This document shows, piece after piece, positions 34,667-56,596 of a stretch of 64,000 nucleotides of DNA; within the stretch, counting starts at the first letter, position 1, and the number at the start of each line of letters is the position of its first letter. This stretch comes from Paracyclopina nana. Lineage: Eukaryota > Arthropoda > Copepoda > Cyclopoida > Cyclopettidae. The notes beneath the pieces are model-generated. The model did no database searches. It had not been told where the DNA came from and saw only the letters and a program-made list of their open reading frames with translations. The position numbers and the translations under genes are program-made. The stretch spans positions 1,624,501 through 1,688,500 of the forward strand of contig JAGUCH010000002.1 of the NCBI GenBank assembly GCA_019096065.1, written 5' to 3'.

Positions 34667-36558
34667 ATGGCATTCATACCATGGATCATAATTTTGTTAA
34701 GCTGTTGTCAGTGGACAATTTGCTCCACAACTGCCAATTTCACTCTACCCTTGAAAGAATACGAATTGCGACGAATGCAAGGACAAAGGTCGATTTATGA
34801 AGAATGGAGAAGCCTGAAAAATCAGCTGATCAGAACACAAAGCGCTGGGAAGCTGCATAACCCAACGATGTTCAAGGAGCTCCTTGCCAAAATGAGAGAG
34901 CACTACATCGAAATAATGGCTCATATGAATTTGCTCAGGCAAAAAGATGGCCTTGATAGCACGAGAGCACAAGCTAATGAGAAACTGCGAGCTATTGTGC
35001 AGGCCAAACTCCACCAAATGCAAAATCCTCCAGACTGTTCCAGTGCAAAAATTCTCATTTGCGAGCCAGGCAAAAAGAGGGCCAATGGGGCTCCAGATTG
35101 CGGCTGGGGCTGCCTCGTAAATCATTTGACACTTTGTTTTGCATATGCTTTTGCATCCCACAGAATGCTCATGTTTGACCCTAAAAGCTTCGGACTGCAT
35201 TCCTTCAAGCCTTACTCAGATTCGTGCGAAATGAAACACTTGCCAGCCACAAGCATCAATTGGCCTTCAGAGGAAGCTCGAGTGGTGAAGTTTATGCCAT
35301 ATGCCAATAACGTGGACACGGGAGCGTACGAAAACGTCGTGTTTCCAACGCTCCCAGCTGACTTGATGGAGGTGCTCCCTTACGTAACACCAGACCCAGA
35401 AGCTTGGTTCGTGGGCCAATTTGTGGCCTACATTCTCAGGCCAAAACAGCAAGACTTCCACCTTGGCACCAAGAGGCTTCCTGGCTTTTTTGCCGGCCTC
35501 CACATCAGACGCACAGATAAGTCAAAAGAGGCCACATTTGTCGATACCCAAGTGTACCTCGAGATCATCGAGGAGTTCTTCGACATTTGCTCAGCTGAAG
35601 GCTGGCCCAAAATGGACAAAAACGTCCTGCTGGCCACAGATGATGTCCAAGTTTTGAAGGCAATTAATGCGGAGCAAAAACGACCAGACTGGAACATTCT
35701 GAGTAACTATTAATTAACTGTTTCAACTTGTCAAAGTGTTCTTTAGGGCGTTCCCGTATTGACCTACTAGTCAAGTTAAGTTAGGTAAAAAGTTGAGTTC
35801 AGTTCCGTTCCCAGAAACTTAGCTTAGTTTGATGTAGTGCTAGCTTGCTTGCCTAGCTAAGTTCAGTTGCCGAACTGAACTTAGCTACAAAAAGCGGTCT
35901 CATATGCGTAGTAACTAAAGCTAACTTTGCTCGTCAGCTGCTGATGTACGTTGGCGTGTCAGCTCAACGGTCAACTGAACTTGGCTAAAACGAACCGAAC
36001 TTGGCTAAAACAAACCGAACTTAACTGCTCAAGTAAGGTTGCTGTTTTAGCAAGGTAACCTGGTTAAAAATTCGAATACGGAATCGCCCCTTTTTTTAAG
36101 GCAATACGACTTCAATTGAGTTGGGCACTGACGAAAAATTGAGGTACACCATGGAAGGTCAAGACGCAATTGCAAGAGACGTGTTAAGGCTAGCTCGAGC
36201 CGACTTTTTGGTTTGCACGTTCTCGTCAAATGTGTGCCGAGTGGCATATGCACTGAGGACAGCGACGAAAAGTTTCGTCTCCCATTTGCACGAAGTTGTC
36301 AGCTTGGATAGTGACTGGTTTATCCTCCAGGAATTCACCAAGACGTACAAAGCTAGGCACGCTCGAAATCCAAAAAAGTCGGACGAGCTCCAATTCAACA
36401 GTGACGATATCATAGTGACGAAAAAGACTCGATTTTGGAACCTCGAGCCGGCAAACGTGGGCTTCAAAAAGAGCAAAGCGAACCTCAAAAAGCACTATCT
36501 GCGAGCTGCACTAGATCGGATTTACCCCACTTCACGACTCTATCCCAGCTTCTTTTGA
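34667..36558 (+). CDS. FUT8-like: Alpha-1,6-fucosyltransferase-like protein (FUT8 family), 497 aa
   Basis: Two exons, 34667-35702 and 36101-36558, joined in phase 1. A hydrophobic N-terminus (FIPWIIILLSCCQW) serves as signal anchor or leader for the Golgi lumen. The middle shows QNPPDCSSAKILIC and GWGCLVNHLTLCFAYA. The catalytic region has HIRRTDK, the GDP-fucose-binding arginine motif, LATDD, and ADFLVCTFSSNVCRVAYAL, all diagnostic of FUT8, which adds core alpha-1,6-fucose to N-glycans. At 497 aa it is somewhat shorter than vertebrate FUT8 (575 aa). The C-terminal SH3-like region is poorly conserved, keeping DDIIVTKKTRFWN and the end RLYPSFF. The only intron contains a family A element that makes up most of its length. 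Confidence 0.9.
35746..36089. mobile_element. TIR element, family A, copy 2, inside the FUT8-like intron
   Basis: Begins GGGCGTTCCCGTATTGACCT and ends TACGGAATCGCCC. Its interior matches 89-400 of copy 1. Without it the host intron (35703-36100) would be about 54 nt, the usual size in this window. The element therefore appears to have entered an existing short intron and is spliced out with it. Confidence 0.85.
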
Positions 36559-36796
36559 TCTTTTCATGACTGAGTTTGAAGCTGCCATAACAATAAAACT
36601 ATTTGAAGGTGCGCAAAAAAGCATAATCAACTTTCCCAACCGGAACGTTGCAAAATGCTTCCGGATACTACAAATGCTCCAATAATAAAACCACGCTAAT
36701 GAGAACTTTTTTTTACGCACTGTAAACCGAATTTCCTCGTGAGTAAGTCACTTTGCCGATAGACTCAGCTTTTTTGCACTCCCGATGCGCTATGAA

Positions 36797-36986
36797 GTAA
36801 ATGACAACCCTAGGGTTACTTTTTACTTAGTAAATGGTAAATGACAACCCTAGGGTTACTTTTTACTTAGTAAATGGTAAATGCGAACCCTAGGGTTACT
36901 TTTTACTTAGTAAATGGTAAATGAGAACCCTAGGGTTACTTTTTACTTAGTAAATGGTAAATGAGAACCCTAGGGTTACTTTTTAC
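36797..36986. repeat. Tandem array, 40-bp unit, five copies
   Basis: AACCCTAGGGTTACTTTTTA recurs at 36806, 36846, 36886, 36926 and 36966, exactly 40 bases apart. Copies differ only at single sites (ATGACAACCC, ATGCGAACCC, ATGAGAACCC). The core AACCCTAGGGTT is a perfect palindrome. Confidence 0.95.
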
Positions 36987-37381
36987 CAACAACATGTCAG
37001 GTTGCATTTCTTGGTCATCCTGATCGCACATTACTTCTTGCTGATCTTGGGCTTCCTCCAAAGCTCCAGATTGAACACTATTACTGGTTGGAACAAGGAT
37101 TGGGCTTCGGAAAAGGGACAGCTTCCATTTTTTTGTGAAATTCTTCTCAACGTTCTCTAGGATGTAACAATGAACTGATGAAGCAAGAAAACTGAAAAAC
37201 AACTGCACAGCAGATCTATGATTTTCTTGCTGAGATCTCAGTGCTTCTGCTGCTGCTGAGTTACCAAAGAAGGCAATACAAATCAGCCAATTCTTATGAA
37301 CAGAAGCCAAATTTTGAAATTGCGCTTGATTTCGGCAAGTTCATTACTCACTTGGAAATTCGGTTTAAGTGCATAAAATTT

Positions 37382-37560
37382 GTACCTGCTGCTTTTCGGG
37401 ACTTCGAAGGTGCGGTAAAAATTGCGCTCGTATGGTAAACATAAAACCTCGACTCACTTTTGACCTCGCTTCGCTCGGTGAAAAGATTCGTCTTGGTTTT
37501 TTGTTTACCATACTCGCGCAATTTTTACCGCACCTTCTCAGTCCCGAAAAGCAGCAGGTA
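37382..37560. repeat. Foldback repeat
   Basis: TACCTGCTGCTTTTCGGGAC (from 37382) to about 37447 recurs inverted at 37495-37560, with a few mismatches, around a 47-base loop. Each arm is about 66 bases and includes GGTGCGGTAAAAATTGCG. Confidence 0.85.
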
Positions 37561-37782
37561 AAATACTATTCTGAGTTATATTTCATTGCGGTAGCATTTT
37601 AGCAAAGACTGCATGTAATGAGAAGAGTGCATAATTACGCAATAAAGCGCTAATTATTTTGAGGCCGTGGACCAAGCGGCGCTCGTAAAAAGGAAGCAAT
37701 ATTGGTTGCGCTTCATGGCTGGTGCATTTCCAAAGCTCCACCATCAGTTTTGGCCATTCACTTCCACTGAACTGATGTTGCC

Positions 37783-38646
37783 ATGACATTTCAAAAGTGT
37801 TTGTTTTTGTCCGTACTATTGACCATTACCACCGGCATTTTTGCTGCATCATTCAAAGGTACTATATAAAATGATGATTCTTAAAAATTGACCAATTATA
37901 ATTGCTCTTGAATTTAGGCAATTTTCCGGCAAGACTTTTGCCGCTTCAAGCTCAAGAAAGGAACTTTTATTCTCACTTTGGAAGGGGATACCCTTACAAT
38001 GTAATACATCTTGAAAGCTATAAAGTTTATTTTTCAATTAAAAATGTATCTTTAGGTATTTTATCACCCAAACAGTTACTTCACCGCAACATCAAAGCAT
38101 CCCAGTTTTGACAAGTACAATTAATTACTAAAAAATACTATTCAACGTGATTCTTTAATTGAATTTGTTTAGCTTCAGATACTTGAGCTATGATCAGGAC
38201 CAACAGCTGAGAACAGTAAGAAACAGCCAAAAAGTGGAGCCAGCCTATGAGAAAATTCAAGGTGTAACAGACAATAGCGAGCCATTGTTGCCCCACAAAA
38301 AACGCCAAAGGAATCCTTATTACGGGCGAAAAAGGAGATCGGCAGAGTAAGCTAAATTTGGTTAATGAAAAAGGGGATTTTGGCACATTGCAGAATTTCC
38401 TATTACAGGAAAAATGGATGGAACTTGATTGATCCCTGGACAGGGCATTCACTCTCTCCTGAAAACGACAGCCAACTAAAAGTGTCAAATGACTTTTTTG
38501 ACTACGAAAACGAGCAGTTCTTTCCAGAGCCTGACGTCAGGGTAGAACGAAACAATCCAGATGACAACAAAAAAGGCTTGGCTTACCTTGACCATGTTGG
38601 GGAGCCAATTTACAGAAGGATCAAGGCAAATCCATACACCGGATAA
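37783..38646 (+). CDS. Secreted precursor protein, probable neuropeptide prohormone, 207 aa
   Basis: Five exons, phases consistent: 37783-37858, 37918-38000, 38056-38114, 38179-38346, 38409-38646. A clear signal peptide (MTFQKCLFLSVLLTITTGIF) ends near residue 21. The mature part is Tyr/Asn/Pro-rich. Residues 113-126 read KKRQRNPYYGRKRR: a tribasic site, a short peptide, Gly as amide donor and a tetrabasic site. This is the classic layout that releases an amidated peptide, here QRNPYY-amide with a possible N-terminal pyroglutamate. The C-terminus is RR followed by IKANPYTG-stop; a terminal Gly would give IKANPYT-amide. No cysteine outside the leader. I do not recognise it as a named neuropeptide family. 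The alternative is a structural secreted protein with chance basic sites. Confidence 0.7.
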
Positions 38647-38917
38647 ACTTGAATCTTTTTTAAAGTTATTTTTTTTTGTAACGCATACAGTATTTATTAC
38701 CACCGCTGGGTAATGCAGTGAATAAACCTTAAAATCTCGATCATTCATTTATCAATTGCTTTCTTGAAAAACTGGAAATCGTCCTACCTTCTTCCATGGC
38801 CTACCCGACGGGTTAATCTTCTCGAATTTTGGCCCTGCAGCCCAGCTTAAGAGGTCAAAATTCCGACTCCACGGAGAAAAAGTTCGCTCACAAGTCACTT
38901 AGCCGACTTTAACCTCT

Positions 38918-39148
38918 TGAGTCTTGACTAGGTCGACTGGATATAAATAGAGAGCGGAAGTTTTAGTAAGCTGAGACCATCGCGAACGCTCGAAAAATTG
39001 CAAAGGTCAAACTTATGTACTTGAGGTTGTGTGACGTGTATATTTTTAAATTTGCGTTCACTTAGATTTTGACCTTCGCGATTTGCTCAGTAGCGTGCGC
39101 TGGAAATCTTCCGCTCTCTATGATATCCAGGCGAACTAGTCTTGACTC
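38918..39148. repeat. Foldback repeat with GAGAGCGGAAG arms
   Basis: GAGTCTTGACTAGGTCGACTGGATAT...GAGAGCGGAAG at 38918-38960 recurs inverted at 39108-39148. The 147 bases between also show shorter internal complementarity (CATCGCGAACG, GACCTTCGCGAT). Confidence 0.6.
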
Positions 39149-39272
39149 TTGTCATTTCACGAGATAAAAAATTCGAACTCACGCACCACGAAAAATTCCG
39201 GGAAAGGAAAACTGTTAAAACTGAGAAGCGTCGAATCGAAGTGCGAATCAACTCAGTCAACTGATCTGATAG

Positions 39273-39754
39273 TAGTGATGGAACGAGTTTGAGCTTGGCT
39301 TGAAAGCTTGAAGCTGAAACCCAGCTTGAGCTACATAAGCAAAAAGCTTGGGATCGCTCGAACCAAATTTTGAAAAGCTTGAAAAAGCTTGAACCCAAAA
39401 ATACAAAGCTTGAAAAAGCTTGACACTAAAAAATTTCAAAACTTTATCCATTTTTAATCAAAACAAAAAGGGCTGATTTTAAAATTAACAAATACTTGAG
39501 GGAGTGACTTATATCTAAGTTAAAGCTATTTTTTTATTTGCGCTTTTTGAGTAATTTAGTCAAATCTGGTGACTAATCGCCATTTTTTATATCAAAATAC
39601 AAAAAAAGTGAAAAGCTTGAAAAAAGCTTGAAATGTGAAATTTTGAGCTTGAAAAAGCTTGATAATAATTTTCAAAAGCTTGGGATCGCTCGAACACTTT
39701 TCAAAAAGCTTGAAGCTTGATCAAGCTGAAAATTTCCGGCTCGTTCCATCACTA
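39273..39754. mobile_element. Non-autonomous hAT element with GCTTGAAAA repeats
   Basis: Terminal inverted repeats TAGTGATGGAACGAG / CTCGTTCCATCACTA are exact and are flanked by the same 8 bases, TCTGATAG, on both sides (39265-39272 and 39755-39762). An 8-bp duplication with TAGTG-type ends is the hAT signature. The 482-bp interior has no coding frame and is dominated by many AAGCTTGAAAAAGCTTGA units in both halves. Confidence 0.9.
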
Positions 39755-40585
39755 TCTGATAGTCGGTACTCAGCTTTTTTTCACGAGTAAGGGCTGAGAA
39801 AAACATTTCGTCTTTTTTATAATGGATTTATTGTTCGTTTCGTAACTGTTTCATTATTATTATTATTTTTTAAACAGTAAGGCTGCGAAACTGAAGATAT
39901 TCAAATTTTTTAAGTGGACTCAGCGAGTTGTTCCGATTGAAGTTTTGACTTTTTTAGGTAATTATTGACCACTTTCAATAGGTTATGTCTGGAAACACAA
40001 TTTCTCAGCTAACTTGGAGCTGCGGCTGCCTACTCAGTGCTTAGTTCAACTCAGGTACTCAGCAGTGATGTCAACATGCTTCTGGGATTTCGGTGACTTT
40101 TTTTTACTTTTTTTCGTTTTTTGAGTTGAGTTTGAAGCTCTTTTATAGTGTTTTTTGCTTTGAAAATGGATTGGTGAATTTCCAACTTTTTCAAGCAAAG
40201 CTTGTATTGTTTCCTTTACATGAAAAAGTTGGCTCTTTGCTAAGGTTAAAAATCCCGCCTTACTTGTTTGGAAGGAAAGCCAGGTAAGTGAACACAAAGC
40301 TTCTATACCTTTTACACCTTTCTCAGATGATTATTCACTAGCTTCCTGGTTGCAGAAAAATGTGTGTGAGCCAAAACTTCATTGTGTTGAAGCCAGCTTA
40401 AGAAGAAAAAGGTGAGAAGCCCCCCAAAATATGCTTTTATGTTAGATGTCAGTTGAAAGTTGGCAGCAAAAATCTTTGTGAGCTCTAAGACGGATTACAG
40501 AGGTCATCTACTGTGGGATTACTAATTACGTAGTTCGTTTTCAATATTGAAAAGCTTGCCAGTGCTTTCAGGTGATTTTGCAAGG

Positions 40586-43524
<2,939 letters not shown>

Positions 43525-43749
43525 CATCACACGAATTGGAAGCTGTTGCCAAATGTAGAACCCAAACAAAAGACTATGTTCTAGTATTATTCCTTTTTTG
43601 TACATATATACCACGTGTACCTAGCCTACTATAGAATAGTGCTTTTCATGATATTGTTTTTGTGCTTAAAACCCCATAATAATAATAATAATAATAATAA
43701 ATATGACGATGATGATGATGAAAAACGAGTAAAAATATGCCTTTTAATG
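43525..43749. other. Intergenic between convergent genes, with microsatellite
   Basis: 225 bases between the stops of the CDKL and P450 genes. An (AAT)n run at about 43,677-43,701 passes into (GAT)n at about 43,705-43,721. Confidence 0.7.
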
Positions 43750-45619
43750 CTATTTTCTGGGCTTGAACTGGATCCTTAATGGTCGGTCAGGGAAGAGGAG
43801 AGTGTGGTAAATGGCGTCCATTTTACGGTCCACATTGTAGCCTAACTTAAAATGCCTCAGTAAGGTGGCCAAAATGACGTAAATGTGCTGCTCTGCAAAC
43901 CTGAGTCAAAAGCAAAAATTAGCTTCTGCACAGTTTTTTAACCTAGGATAGCTCACCTTCGTCCAGCACACATTCTGGTTCCATGTCCAAAAGGTGTGAG
44001 AATGTAGGGGTGCAGGTTTTCCGCGGATTCAATCATTCCGTTGATGTCGTTCAAATCCAAATCCTTGAATTGCTGGTCTACTTCCTCTCTTCTCAGCCAT
44101 CGCTCCGGAATATGCTTATCCGGCTCGGGGAAATGCTTCGGGTCGCGGAAATGCACAGACGGGTTAAGGTCCACGTGAGTTCCAGCCGGAATCATGTATC
44201 CGGATAGCTCCATATCGTTTTCGATGTATCTGGATACTTCTGTTCCATTTGGCCACAGCCTGAAAAATCAAGCAAATAAATCTTCATTAATCTAGAATGT
44301 TTACTACCGATCTGCATTTTCTCGATTCAAATAGCTTTGATATACCTGAATGTTTCTTTGACAAATGCCTTGAGGTATGTCAATTTGCCAATGTGCTCGG
44401 GCAAAATTGGCAAGTCTGGATTGTCACCAATAACTTGAGCAATTTCTTCGAAGACTTTGGTTTGCACTCGTTGCTCAGTCGATAGGCAGTAAAGACAGAA
44501 TAGTACAGTCGGAGTCGTTGTGCTGAGCCCATCAAGGAGAGCTGACAGGCAAATCGTTGTAACATCTTTCAGGCTCAAGGCTTCCCTTGAAAGAAGGTAA
44601 GCCAGAAAGTTGAACCTGCCCTCTTGCAGAGTCCCTGATTCCAGCTCGTCTCTTAATCGCAGAACCGACTGATCCACCAGCTTCATTGCATACCCATAGA
44701 TGCGATCTTCAGAGGCCACCACTTTCTTCCACGTCAGCGTATTGAAGTACTGAAATGGCGTCAAGTTAAAACTTATATAAATTGACCTAGAGCAACGAGA
44801 GTCACCTTGTAGAAAGGGAAGGACAATTTCAGGATCCCAGAGTACTTGAACAAAATCTTGTTGTCAAGCACAACTTGTCTACTCAGTCTTTCAGCCTGCG
44901 ATCCCTGCTCAAGACCACCCAATCGTTTGTCCAGGACAAGCACAGAGGAAGCCTCAAAGTTCCACATTCCGACTTCAGTGTGCAAATCGGTGACTTCAAA
45001 AGAAGAGTCCGGAAGGCGAATTTTCTTGAGCCGATGGGCGAAATCTTGAGCCACCTTGTTCACTCCTGGTAAATGCTCTTGAACCTAAAAAAGCAAAGAT
45101 TAAACACAACTGACTGAATTATTATTTACATAAAAAAGTGGCACCTCTTTCGGTCGGAGCATTTTTTGCTGGCAGTTTGATCTTAAGCGGTACCATTCTT
45201 CGCCATTGGTGAATCCGAGGCCGAGAGACATTCCCTTTTGCTCCCTGTAAATTCCAGCCGTTTCCATTAAGGGAGGAATTTCAGGGTACTTGCCCTCAAG
45301 TGAATAAACCTAATTCCAATTCAATAATTATTTAGCAATTATCATGAAATGACATGAGTACCGTTTTGATGTCATCCGGATTGAAAACATGAACAATTGT
45401 TCGATCCCCGAAATTCTCCTTGACAACTGGGCCATATTCTTCATAGAGTTGTTTGAGCACTTTGTTGTATCGGAACCGGTCGTATTTGCCCGTCCAGTAG
45501 CTGGGCAAAGTCCCAATGACTGGGTACTGCTGTGGCCCTGGAACATTGGCCAATGACGCAGTATGGTTGTTGATAGTCAGTGAAGACAACGACCTCAAGT
45601 GTGGCCTGGCAAGCAGCAT
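43750..45619 (-). CDS. Mitochondrial-clan cytochrome P450, 519 aa
   Basis: Six exons, phases consistent: 45619-45362, 45309-45145, 45084-44806, 44749-44346, 44259-43957, 43900-43750. The N-terminus lacks a membrane anchor. It is Arg/Leu/Ser-rich (MLLARPHLRSLSSL), as in a mitochondrial transit peptide, and leads to VPGPQQYPVIGTLP. Motifs: I-helix LLDGLSTTTPT, K-helix KETFR (ExxR), PERW and heme loop FGHGTRMCAGRR with Cys466 as heme ligand; RMCAGRR is typical of the mitochondrial clan. Electrons would come from adrenodoxin. Members include the ecdysteroid-making Halloween enzymes and detoxifying CYP12-like forms; which group this belongs to needs a tree. Confidence 0.95.
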
Positions 45620-46627
45620 AGTTCTCCTGTGATCAAAGAAGATGCTACACAAACAGCTTTTCTTATCTTATCTCGCGGAATTTCCGTGAAATGATAAAAA
45701 GTACGAAGATTAAGAAATAAATAAAAGCAAATAAAAGCAAGCTTACCCATTTCTACATCACTGCTCTTTTCTCCAGATTTGTCACGGATTTTCCATGTAT
45801 GTTGTTGCTTCTGTCATTATTTTCATGCATTTTACGTTCTTTCTTTTCTCGCGAAACGATCACAACATTAAAAAGTGTTGCGAGATTCCATTACTAAACT
45901 TTACCTTATATTTGGCGTTTTATGAAACGTTTTGGCAAAAAAGATTGCATTTAAGTAGCACAACTTTTTCTCTGCTTTTTGTGCTTTAAAAGACAGCAGA
46001 TGTGAAAAAAATAAGCCCAGGACTTGGCTCAAGCTGCGTAAATAAGGCAGTCAGTGACAAAGGATGGGCTTGGCGATAAGTTAGACCTGAGCAGGGAACA
46101 TCCAGGGTGAAATACAAGACTTTGATCCGTTTCCTAGTGCTGGCTTTCACGCCGAGTTGTCTGGAAGCTCTGTCAAAACAGAGCAGAACAGATCATCATG
46201 GTAATGCTGAGCTGAGTAGGAAAAAGGAGAAAGCAGCAGTTGCAAGAAGCTCACCTTCGAAGAAGTATCTCTGTAATTGTTTTCGTCTTTGAATAGACTC
46301 CGGAAAATGGGTAAATAATCATTTGCAATTTGTTTTTGTTTACTTCTGTTATTAAAAATGCACAAAAGCCTCTTTTTGATCGATCCATAAGTTTCGCTCT
46401 GAATAAGCATTCGAATAGCGGAGTTGAATCTCTGATTTTTGTAATAATCAATTGCCTTGGTAAACAAATATGCTTTTATTTTTCCTTACTCTGAGCGTGA
46501 TAATATATATAATGAAAAAGCTTGTGTCATTGTTGCAGACTGTTTGAGGGAAACACCCCAGAAGGCAAGATGGATGATTGTGTTTGGCTGAGGAAAACTT
46601 TTGTGGCCATAACAGTGCCGTAAAAAC
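45620..46627. promoter_or_regulatory. Shared upstream region of P450 and FAM135
   Basis: About 1 kb between two divergent start codons. Both promoters and leaders are expected here. A 106-codon minus-strand frame (46467-46147) has no splice or homology support and was not called. Confidence 0.4.
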
Positions 46628-55407
<8,780 letters not shown>

Positions 55408-55448
55408 CAACCGTAACCTAACGACCTTCATTCTTTTTTTACGAATAC

Positions 55449-56596
55449 TATTTTTTATTGTTCAGTCATCATCGGCTCTCCTTTTGCTCTGCCCTTATTT
55501 CTGGGTATTTTCTTGTGTGCCCAGTCCTGCAAATCCTTCACTTTGTATTGGTGTGGAGCCACCTCCAGGAGTCATTTGTTCTTGATCTTGATGATGTTCC
55601 GAATGTACCCTTTGGTAGAGAAGGCCAGATCACAATAAATGGCTCATCGCGTCAATTAAGTCATCCAATTGCTTTGCCTTTGTTGGAACTCCGTTTCCAT
55701 TTACCTTGAATTCTCAACAGTATATTCTCTTGTTCATTACTGAGTTTAGCACACGTTTCAGCATTTACTTTTCACAATAAAGTAAGTCACGAATCCGATA
55801 TCAAACGAACAAGTTGTATTTCATATTCTTTTATTCATTTTCATTTGCATGAAGCTTATCGGATTCGTCACTGACTTCATTGAGAAAAGTAAATGCTGAA
55901 ACGTGTGCTAAACTCAGTAATGAACAAGAGAATGTACTGTTGAGAATATTAGGTAAAAGGAAATGGAGTTCCAACAGCCTCATAGGATTTATTCGCTCCT
56001 GACCTCAATGCTATTTCTCATGTACTCCATGGCCAAAAAGTCCACCTCAAGATAAATGGATGTGTGCTGCCCTCTATGAAAAGATCAACTAGAAGAAAAG
56101 CCTTTTCAATTCTGAAAGATTTTCAGTAGCAACAATAAGCAAACGACTTTCATTTTCATATATAAGAATACTATTTTTTATTGGTCAGTCGCCATCAGCT
56201 CTTCTTTCGCTCTGCCCTTATTTTTGGGCATTTTCTTGTTTGTCGAGTCCTGCAATTCCTTCACTTTGTATTGGTGTGGAGCCACCTCCAGGAGTCATTT
56301 GTTCTTGATCTTGATGATGTTCCTAATGGACTCTTTGGTAGAGAAGACCAGATCACGATAAATGACTCAGGGCGTCAAGTCATCCAATTGCTTTGCCTTA
56401 AAGGACTTATTCGCTCCTGACCTTAATGCTATTTCTCAAGTACTCCTTGGTCAAAAAGTCCATCTCAAGATAAATGGATGTGTGCTGCTCTCTATGAAAA
56501 GATCAACTAGAAGAAAAAGCCTTTTCAATTCTGAAAGATTTTCAATAGCAACAATAAGCAAACGACTTTCATTTTCATATATAAGAATACTATTTT
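55449..56596 (-). pseudogene. Degenerate tandem copies of the DHX16 3' end
   Basis: The sequence covering the last about 190 bases of DHX16 (56591-56780) is repeated at 56172-56356 and 55449-55640, and shorter, more decayed blocks follow at 56402-56480 and 55982-56060. The frame is broken by substitutions and indels, so the copies are not coding. The two closest copies are 419 bases apart. The 55449 copy is 723 bases upstream of the next, the excess being the foldback element at 55681-55976. These remnants lie between the convergent FAM135 and DHX16 genes and presumably derive from DHX16. Confidence 0.85.
55681..55976. mobile_element. Foldback element inserted in a DHX16 pseudo-copy
   Basis: Arms of about 118 bases: TGTTGGAACTCCGTTTCCAT at 55681 and its inverted copy ending GAGTTCCAACA at 55976. 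A short loop region (about 55,802-55,856) lies between. GCCT stands outside both ends, consistent with a 4-5 bp duplication. Removing it restores alignment between the two pseudo-copies. Confidence 0.85.

Larger units (their letters stand above)
36559..37782. other. Intergenic region with repeats
   Basis: 1.2 kb between the FUT8-like gene and the secreted precursor gene. It contains a 40-bp tandem array and a foldback repeat, listed separately. A 124-codon minus-strand frame (37310-36936) runs into the array and has no homology or convincing splice support. Confidence 0.5.
38647..40585. other. Intergenic region with mobile elements
   Basis: 1.9 kb between the precursor gene and the CDKL kinase. 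It contains a polyadenylation-like AATAAA soon after the precursor stop, a foldback repeat and a hAT-type element, listed separately. The part nearest 40,585 probably includes 5' untranslated exon(s) of the kinase. No other gene seen. Confidence 0.5.

Noticed and set aside
36806..36978. Interstitial telomeric repeat
   Set aside because: AACCCTAGGGTT occurs once per 40-base unit rather than as a run of TTAGG or TTTAGGG, so the resemblance is probably coincidental.
36936..37310. 124-codon minus-strand frame between FUT8-like gene and the secreted precursor
   Set aside because: Runs into the 40-bp tandem array, has no recognisable domain and no convincing exon boundaries.
46147..46467. 106-codon minus-strand frame upstream of FAM135
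   Set aside because: AT-rich composition, no homology or splice partner; probably chance in the shared promoter region.
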